Source: Actinobacteria bacterium Ga0077560
GTDB lineage: Bacteria; Actinomycetota; Thermoleophilia; Miltoncostaeales; Miltoncostaeaceae
Direction: 5' to 3'
NCBI GenBank assembly: GCA_001464275.1
Contig: LNFL01000159.1
Span: 1-39,533 of the forward strand
DNA length: 39,533 nt
Part shown: positions 34,560 to 39,533 of the stretch, piece after piece
How the letters are laid out: every line of letters begins with the position of its first letter
Numbering within the stretch: position 1 is the stretch's first letter
Translations under genes and position numbers: made by a program
Notes under the pieces: model-generated
What the model was told of the DNA's origin: nothing
The model's database searches: none
The model's input: the letters and a program-made list of their open reading frames with translations, nothing else

Positions 34560-36326
34560 CTAGCGGGGCGGCTCCTGCGTGGTGGTGGGAGGGATCCTGA
34601 TGGTGGGGATCCTGATGGTGGTGACGATCGGCGGGATGCGGATCGTGGTGCGCGTGGTGGTGATCGTCCGCGGCGGATCCGGCGTGCGCGTGGTCGTCGT
34701 GGGCGGCGGGTCCACGGGGACGCGCTGCGTCGTCGTGGGAGGTGGTTCGCGCACCGTCGTCACCGGGGGCGGCTGCCGCACGGTCGTCACCGGGGGAGGC
34801 TGGCGCACGGTCGTCACCGGCGGCGGCTGACGCACGGTGGTGGAGGGCGGTGCGATGGTCGCCGGCGGCGTGGCGATGGTGACGGCCGGCGGCTGCGGGT
34901 CGGACGGCTGCGTGGGCGTGCCCGCGACGGGCACCGCCGGCGCAACCGCCGTGGACGTGCCCGGTGCGCCTCCCGGCGCGCGCGGCGGCCTCGGGGCCCG
35001 TGGCTCGGTCTGCGGGGCCGGCCCCGCGGATGCGGGATCTGCCGGTGCGGCGGGCGCGCCCGCGGTGGTCGTCACCGCACCGCCGCCCGTGGTGGTGCCC
35101 GGCAGCGGCGGCTTTGGCAGCTCCTGGGCGGCGGGCGGCGGCGCCGCGACGCTGCCCGCAGGGGCGGGGGTCACGGGGTCCGGCAGTGCCGCGATGTCGC
35201 GCGCGGGCTCGTCGGCGCCTCGGAGCGCGAACACGGCGGACCCGCCGCCGATCACCAGCAGGGCCGCCGCGGCGCCCACCAGGGCGGCGGCACGGCGCCG
35301 GGACGACCAGGAGGTCCACAGGCCGTCGGCCGCTCCGGCGGCACCCGTCGCCGCCCCACCGGCGGCACCCGTCGCCGCGCCACCGGCGGCGGCATGCGAC
35401 AGCGCCCGGGTGCCGCCGCCGGCCGCACCGCCCACGTCGCCCCCGGCCCCGGCCGCCCCGCCGTCGTCCCACGAACCCGAGTCCGTGAACCCCTCGAGCA
35501 GCCCCCGGGCGGATGCCGCCCGGAGCGTCTCGGCGCCCAGCCCCAGCAGGACCGGGATGGGCAGCCATGCGCGGTAGCGGATGCGGGCGTCCTCGAAGGA
35601 TGAGCGCACCTGCGCGCAGGTGGCGCACGTGGACAGGTGCTGTCGCAGGACGTACGCACGGTCCTGGTCGAGCTGCCCGTCGATGAGGGAGCCGATGTCG
35701 GCCAGCCGGGCCCGGCAGGCGGGCGCCATGCGCTCCTCGTCCACCGAGGCGATGCGCAGCTGCCGGCGCAGGCCCAGCCGGGCGCGGACCAGGAGCTGTG
35801 CCACCGCGTCCGGGGTGACCTCCAGGACCTCGCCGATCTGCGCGTAGTCCATGTCCTCGAGCTCGCGCAGCGCCAGGGCCAGGCGGTGCCGCTCGGGCAG
35901 CGCGGCGTTCGCCCGCTGGACGGCGTCCTGCTGGTCCGAGAGCAGCATGGCCCGCTCGGGGTCCGTCTCCAGGGCGGTGTCCGCCCCGGCAACCAGCTCC
36001 AGGTCGTCCACCGCCACCTCGCGGCCCCGCCCGGCCGCGCCGTCATAGGCGAGGTTGCGCGCGGTGCGCCGCAGGTAGGCGGCCAGGTTGACCTCGCGCC
36101 CCTCCAGGGCGCCCAGCCGGGCGAAGACGCGCAGGAAGCTCTCCTGCACCAGGTCGGCGGCGTCCTCTCGGTTGCCGGTGAGCCGGTGGCAGAAGTTCAG
36201 GAGCCCGCGCTCGTGCCGCGAGAACAGCTCCAGGAAGGCCTCCTGGTCGCCGTTGGTGGCGCGGTGCGAGAGCTGCTCGTCGGTCAGTGGGCCGAGCGGT
36301 CCGTCTGAGCGGGTGCTGGTGGACAC
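34560..36326 (-). CDS. Membrane-anchored ECF sigma factor with fused zinc-finger anti-sigma domain
   Basis: This 588-aa fusion has ECF sigma region 2 at about 25-95 (FCHRLTGNREDAADLVQESF) and region 4 at about 128-190 (LPERHRLALALRELEDMDYA then IGEVLEVTPDAVAQLLVRAR). A zf-HC2-type anti-sigma finger follows (H230, C234, C237). A Gly/Ala-rich linker leads to one membrane helix at 347-367 and then about 220 residues of Pro/Thr-rich outside domain, which could span the cell wall. The end carries 9-residue repeats (VTTVRQPPP). GTG 36326 is chosen from the sigma homology; TATCTT (36361-36356) gives a leader of about 23 nt. The frame above 36326 is a shadow. Both sigma and anti-sigma functions in one chain imply release by proteolysis or conformational change. 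Confidence 0.88.
   Translation of the reverse strand: MSTSTRSDGPLGPLTDEQLSHRATNGDQEAFLELFSRHERGLLNFCHRLTGNREDAADLVQESFLRVFARLGALEGREVNLAAYLRRTARNLAYDGAAGRGREVAVDDLELVAGADTALETDPERAMLLSDQQDAVQRANAALPERHRLALALRELEDMDYAQIGEVLEVTPDAVAQLLVRARLGLRRQLRIASVDEERMAPACRARLADIGSLIDGQLDQDRAYVLRQHLSTCATCAQVRSSFEDARIRYRAWLPIPVLLGLGAETLRAASARGLLEGFTDSGSWDDGGAAGAGGDVGGAAGGGTRALSHAAAGGAATGAAGGAATGAAGAADGLWTSWSSRRRAAALVGAAAALLVIGGGSAVFALRGADEPARDIAALPDPVTPAPAGSVAAPPPAAQELPKPPLPGTTTGGGAVTTTAGAPAAPADPASAGPAPQTEPRAPRPPRAPGGAPGTSTAVAPAVPVAGTPTQPSDPQPPAVTIATPPATIAPPSTTVRQPPPVTTVRQPPPVTTVRQPPPVTTVREPPPTTTQRVPVDPPPTTTTRTPDPPRTITTTRTTIRIPPIVTTIRIPTIRIPPTTTQEPPR
34750..34850. repeat. 27-bp tandem repeats coding the Pro/Thr tail
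   Basis: Three full units (34750-34776, 34777-34803, 34804-34830) and a diverged fourth encode VTTVRQPPP-type repeats of the sigma-factor tail. The first two differ at about three bases. Such repeats often change copy number. Confidence 0.8.
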
Positions 36327-36454
36327 GGGTCCGGGCCTTTCCGGTGACTGGCGCGAAGATATTCCTCGAATGCGGCGTGGCGCGCCAGATAGGCGGTCAG
36401 TCTGCGGAGCCCCAGGGCTGACCAATCGGCCAGCATGCGTTCGCGGACGTCCAT
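36284..36454 (-). CDS. Possible small ORF ahead of the sigma factor
   Basis: A 56-codon frame from ATG 36454 overlaps the sigma gene start by 43 nt. Its first 40 residues (MDVRERMLADWSALGLRR onward) look like an amphipathic helix. The rest is Pro-rich and lies in the overlap. Third-position GC is lower than in the neighbours and there is only a weak GGG before the ATG. The sigma -10 box lies inside it. It could be a small protein or chance. Confidence 0.25.
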   Translation of the reverse strand: MDVRERMLADWSALGLRRLTAYLARHAAFEEYLRASHRKGPDPCPPAPAQTDRSAH

Positions 36455-36479
36455 GGGGCCCGTCACGGGCGAATGGGTC

Positions 36480-36509
36480 GGGGGGTGCCGGCGTGCGCCG
36501 GCGCCCCCC
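36480..36509. terminator. Terminator hairpin after PKD protein 1
   Basis: A 13-bp stem (arms 36480-36492 and 36497-36509) with one G-U and loop GTGC lies 34 nt past the stop of the gene at 36544. There is no T tract. Confidence 0.65.
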
Positions 36510-36543
36510 TCGGTGGAGCCGTCCCTGTCGAGGGGTCCGCAGC

Positions 36544-37974
36544 TCACCGCTTGGCGATCCCCATGGGGAACGACAGGGTGTCGGCGCCGGCCCTGACGCG
36601 GACGAGGTGCCTGCCGGCCGTCGGGGCCGTGAAGGTGAACAGCACGAATCCGGGGCCGCCGGCCCGGGCCTGGCGGCGCACGATCGTCCGCCCGCCGGAG
36701 GTGACGCGCAGGATGGCCACGCGCACGGTCGTGCGTTCGGCGACGCGTACGCGGATCCGCAGCGTGCGGCCCTGCACGGCCCGGTTGAGGCGTGCGGCGC
36801 CGCGGATGAGGTCGTCGGCGGCGACCGGCGCGGGGGTGGTCGGGGTGCCTGGCTGCATGCCTGCGGCACCGCCCGCGGGGGAACCGGTCTGCTTGCCGGG
36901 GTCGGTCACCTGCACGCCGCCGCCGCCCGGGGCGGGCGCGCCGGTCACGGTGAACGAGAACGCCTGGGTGCTGGTGTTCCCGGCCCTGTCGGAGACGGTC
37001 AGTGTCCCGTTGTACGTGCCGGGGTTCGCGAAGGTCTTGTTGAGCTGGAGGGCCTTCACCGGGGCCGTGCCGTCGCCGAAGCTCCAGGTGGCGGAGGCGG
37101 TGTCGATGCCGCTGGTGGCGTCGGTGGACGCGGCCGCCGAGAAGCCCACCGGGACGCCGGCGTCCGCGGCGGGGACGCCCGCGGTGACCACCGGGGTGGG
37201 CTTCGAGCGGTCGAGGATGATCGTGCCGCTCGTTGCGGGGCTGCCGTTGCCCTGTGCGCCGAGGTTGATCACGAAGCCGCCCTTCGGGGCGTAGGAGCGC
37301 GCGCGGTCGCGGTACTTCACCCAGACGGTGCGGGCGCCGTCGGCGCCCTCGGGGAGCGTGAAGGGCCTGGTGGCGGCCATCGGGACCGGGCACTCGGCGG
37401 TGTCGGTGAGCAGGTTGCACGTGAACGTGGTGTCGGGGCTGATCTGGACCCCGCCGACGCCGCTGGAGAGCGGGTCGCTTGCGGTGAGGTTGAGCGTGAC
37501 GGCGCGGGACGCGGTGTAGGTCGCCCCGCCGTTGACGCTCACCGAGCCCGACGGGTCGGTGGTGTCGGTGCGGGTGGTCACCGGGTCCGACCAGACGCCC
37601 GAGACCGGGAGGGCCGCGTAGGCGAGGCACACGTTCCCGGCCGGAACCGCGCACCGGGTCTCCATGGCCTGCACGCGCACGCGGGAGGTGTGGCCGTTCT
37701 GACGCCCGCCGACCGTGGCCTGCAGATCGTCGGTGACCGTGGAGTGGTCGTCGCCGGTCTGGAGGTCGTGGACCTCGACCCGGTACGCGCGGTTCTTCGA
37801 GAGCGGTGTGAAGGCCGACGCCGACCAGCTGGGGGTGATGCTCGTCCCGATCGCGAACTCCGGTGGATCGGCCAGCACGGGCGGGGTGGGGGCGGCGATC
37901 GCCGCGGCGCCGGCGGGGAGGGCCAGGGCCGCCGTGACGACGAGCGGGAGTGCGATGCGGATGCGGGGCATCAT
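36544..37974 (-). CDS. Secreted PKD-domain protein, paralogue 1
   Basis: This 476-aa exported protein has a signal peptide (IRIALPLVVTAALALPAGAA, about 5-26). Fibronectin-like beta domains cover about 27-260, with CNLLTDTAECPVP holding a likely disulfide. A PKD domain lies at about 262-355 (ATWSFGDGTAPVKALQLNKT). A Gly/Pro linker and a basic C-terminal beta domain ending FPMGIAKR complete it. There is no enzyme or anchor motif. GGAG lies 8 nt before the first of two ATGs. It is a close paralogue of the gene at 38138, in the same direction. The function is unknown; cell-surface adhesion is a guess from domain type. Confidence 0.8.
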   Translation of the reverse strand: MMPRIRIALPLVVTAALALPAGAAAIAAPTPPVLADPPEFAIGTSITPSWSASAFTPLSKNRAYRVEVHDLQTGDDHSTVTDDLQATVGGRQNGHTSRVRVQAMETRCAVPAGNVCLAYAALPVSGVWSDPVTTRTDTTDPSGSVSVNGGATYTASRAVTLNLTASDPLSSGVGGVQISPDTTFTCNLLTDTAECPVPMAATRPFTLPEGADGARTVWVKYRDRARSYAPKGGFVINLGAQGNGSPATSGTIILDRSKPTPVVTAGVPAADAGVPVGFSAAASTDATSGIDTASATWSFGDGTAPVKALQLNKTFANPGTYNGTLTVSDRAGNTSTQAFSFTVTGAPAPGGGGVQVTDPGKQTGSPAGGAAGMQPGTPTTPAPVAADDLIRGAARLNRAVQGRTLRIRVRVAERTTVRVAILRVTSGGRTIVRRQARAGGPGFVLFTFTAPTAGRHLVRVRAGADTLSFPMGIAKR

Positions 37975-38077
37975 GTCGGGGCTCCGTGGTGCGGTGCGGT
38001 GAGCGAGGACGGGGCGGATGCGGGACGGCCCAGGTGGCCGTGCAGCCGCGGGTGGATGCCGAGCGGCGGCCGGCGCC

Positions 38078-38103
38078 GGGGCGCCGCGTCGCAGCGGCGC
38101 CCC
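38078..38103. terminator. Terminator hairpin after PKD protein 2
   Basis: A perfect 10-bp stem (GGGGCGCCGC with GCGGCGCCCC) and 6-nt loop lie 34 nt past the stop of the gene at 38138. There is no T tract. Confidence 0.65.
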
Positions 38104-38137
38104 CCGCGGGTGAGCCGTCCGGTGACCGAGCGGCAGG

Positions 38138-39533
38138 TCATCGCCGGGCGATGCCCATCGGGAACGTCAGCCGGTCGGACCCGGCGGTCACCCGGACGAT
38201 GTGGCGGCCGGCCTTCGGCGCGACGAACGTGAAGACCACGAGGCCGGGACCGGCGGTCCTGGTCTGCCGGCGCACGACGGCCTTCCCGGACGAGGCCACG
38301 CGCAGGATGGCCACGCGCACCTGCACCCGGCTCGCGAGCCGGACCCGGATCTTCAGGGGCTTGCCCTGAACCGCCCGGTTGAGGCGCTTCGCGCCGCGGA
38401 TGGGGTCGTCGATCGACTGACCGCCCGGCGTGATCCCCGGCGTGCCGGTGCCGGGGTCGACGACCACCACGCCGCCGCCGCCGGGGGCCGCGGCGCCGGT
38501 GACGGTGAACGAAAAGGCCTGGCTGTTGGTGTTCCCGGCCTTGTCCGAGATCGTCAGCGTGCCGTTGTACGTGCCCGGGGCGGCGAACGCCTTGTTGAGC
38601 TGCAGGGCGTTCACGGGCGCCGTGCCGTCACCGAAGTTCCAGACGGCGGAGGCCGGGTTGATCCCGCTCGTGGCGTCGGTGGAGGACGATGCGGAGAAGG
38701 CCACCGGGACGCCGGCGTCGGCGGTGGGCACGCCGGTCACCACCACCGGGGTGGGCTGGGAGCGGTCGAGGATGATGCTGTCCACCTCGTCCGTGGAGGC
38801 GTTGCCGCTGGCGCCGGTCGCCAGCACGAGGCCGGTGGAGCCGTACACCCGGGCGTTGTCGCGGTACCGGACGCGCACCGTGCGGGCCCCGTCGGGACCC
38901 TCGTCGAGCGTGTACGACCGCGGGCTGGTGACCGGCACCGGGCATTCCGCCGTGCTGGTGGCGATGTTGCAGGTGAACGTCGCGTCCTGGCTGATCTGCA
39001 CGCCGCTCACGCCGCTCGCCGGGTTGCCCGCCGACGGCGGGTCGGTGGCGGCGAGCGTGAGGTTCACGGTGCGGCTGGTGGCGTAGGTGGCGCCCCCGTT
39101 GATGCTCATCGACCCCGTTGGGTCCGTCGCGTCCATGCGCAGGATGTCGGTGGCGGACCAGGGCCCGGCCGTGACCAGCGGGGAGTGGGCGAGGCACAGC
39201 GGGTTGGGGCCCGGAACGACGGCGATGCAGAGCCGCTCGACGGCGCGCACGCGGATGTCGTAGCGGTGGCCGTTGGCGCGGCCCGTCACGGTCCGGTCCA
39301 GGTCGGGGGCGTCGACGGAGAACAGCTGGATGCCACCGCCGGTCTGGTCCTCCACCTCGAGCTGGTAGCCGCGGGCGATGGAGTTCGGGGTGAACGTCGC
39401 CGCGCTCCACTCGGCGGTGAACTGCGACCCGATCGCGAAGGGGGGACCGTTCTCCAGAACCGGGGTGGAGGGCGCAGCGGCCGCAGGACCGGCGACGGCC
39501 AGCGTGGCGGCGGCGGAGGCGGCGAGGGCGAGG
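38138..39533 (-). CDS. Secreted PKD-domain protein, paralogue 2, 5' end outside window
   Basis: This paralogue of the upstream-coded PKD protein shows about 464 residues. Translating to the window edge gives the end of a signal peptide (ALAASAAATLAVAGPAAAAP), so only a few start codons are missing. The GTG at 39355 is internal. The layout is the same: fibronectin-like domains with CNIATSTAECPVP, a PKD domain (AVWNFGDGTAPVNALQLNKA), a Gly/Pro linker and the basic C-terminal domain ending FPMGIARR. The two copies match nearly word for word in the PKD part and differ most near the N-terminus and in the linker, as expected for tandem duplicates that have diverged. Confidence 0.82.
   Translation of the reverse strand, partial: LALAASAAATLAVAGPAAAAPSTPVLENGPPFAIGSQFTAEWSAATFTPNSIARGYQLEVEDQTGGGIQLFSVDAPDLDRTVTGRANGHRYDIRVRAVERLCIAVVPGPNPLCLAHSPLVTAGPWSATDILRMDATDPTGSMSINGGATYATSRTVNLTLAATDPPSAGNPASGVSGVQISQDATFTCNIATSTAECPVPVTSPRSYTLDEGPDGARTVRVRYRDNARVYGSTGLVLATGASGNASTDEVDSIILDRSQPTPVVVTGVPTADAGVPVAFSASSSTDATSGINPASAVWNFGDGTAPVNALQLNKAFAAPGTYNGTLTISDKAGNTNSQAFSFTVTGAAAPGGGGVVVVDPGTGTPGITPGGQSIDDPIRGAKRLNRAVQGKPLKIRVRLASRVQVRVAILRVASSGKAVVRRQTRTAGPGLVVFTFVAPKAGRHIVRVTAGSDRLTFPMGIARR

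Noticed and set aside
34750..34850. Possible CRISPR-like short repeats
   Set aside because: The 27-bp units are contiguous with no spacers and encode a Pro/Thr repeat in frame.
33721..35628. Long upstream extension of the GNAT frame
   Set aside because: It lies antisense to cysE and in another frame of the sigma-factor gene. The GNAT homology begins after 33720, where a promoter fits.
36327..36869. Upstream extension of the sigma-factor frame
   Set aside because: The translation is low-complexity Pro/Arg/Ser sequence overlapping the PKD gene in another frame. Sigma region 2 starts soon after GTG 36326.

Overview
The window is a piece of a high-GC bacterial chromosome with almost gapless coding on both strands. 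The gene complement (FtsH, UvrA, Rex, a K+-independent type membrane pyrophosphatase, a full t6A gene set, a fused ECF sigma factor) and the frequent TANNNT -10 elements placed 6-8 nt before start codons fit an actinobacterium. A deep-branching class such as Thermoleophilia is my best guess, from gene style only. I see no tRNA, rRNA, CRISPR array, prophage or complete insertion sequence.

Layout. 1-8640: end of a GGDEF protein, ftsH on the minus strand, divergent uvrA, a secreted calcium-repeat protein and a secreted seven-bladed propeller protein. 8700-15340: an M20 dipeptidase, a fumC gene broken by an apparent small deletion, a DUF1345-like membrane protein overlapping a YcaQ/AlkX-type DNA glycosylase, and a divergent MFS exporter/TetR pair with an operator between the promoters. 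15520-17760: a minus-strand panC-panD-panB operon behind a structured 130-nt leader. 17830-23780: a plus-strand operon of uracil-DNA glycosylase, tsaE, tsaB, rimI, tsaD and a secreted subtilase, with overlapping starts and stops. 23830-26950: rex, a YbdK-type carboxylate-amine ligase, a DUF1844-like protein and methylthioadenosine phosphorylase. 26948-27879: the only long noncoding stretch, holding four copies of a hairpin repeat. 27880-34540: hppA, a small GRAM/PH-like protein, an Rrf2 regulator with a 9-codon leaderless upstream ORF, a PfkB kinase, cysK, a GNAT acetyltransferase and divergent cysE. 34560-39533: on the minus strand, a membrane-anchored ECF sigma factor with fused zinc-finger anti-sigma domain, and two paralogous secreted PKD-domain proteins, the second running off the window.

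How the genes work together. Three metabolic themes stand out: pantothenate synthesis (panCDB), cysteine synthesis with a probable sulfur or redox regulator (rrf2, kinase, cysK, GNAT, cysE), and t6A tRNA modification. Rex senses NADH/NAD+ and lies upstream of the ligase and salvage genes. Most of the window is ordinary housekeeping DNA. The points most worth a second look are the hairpin repeat cluster at 26951-27722, the leaderless upstream ORF coupled to rrf2, the 24-bp divergent promoter with overlapping -10 boxes between the GNAT gene and cysE, the lesion in fumC, and the fused membrane sigma factor.
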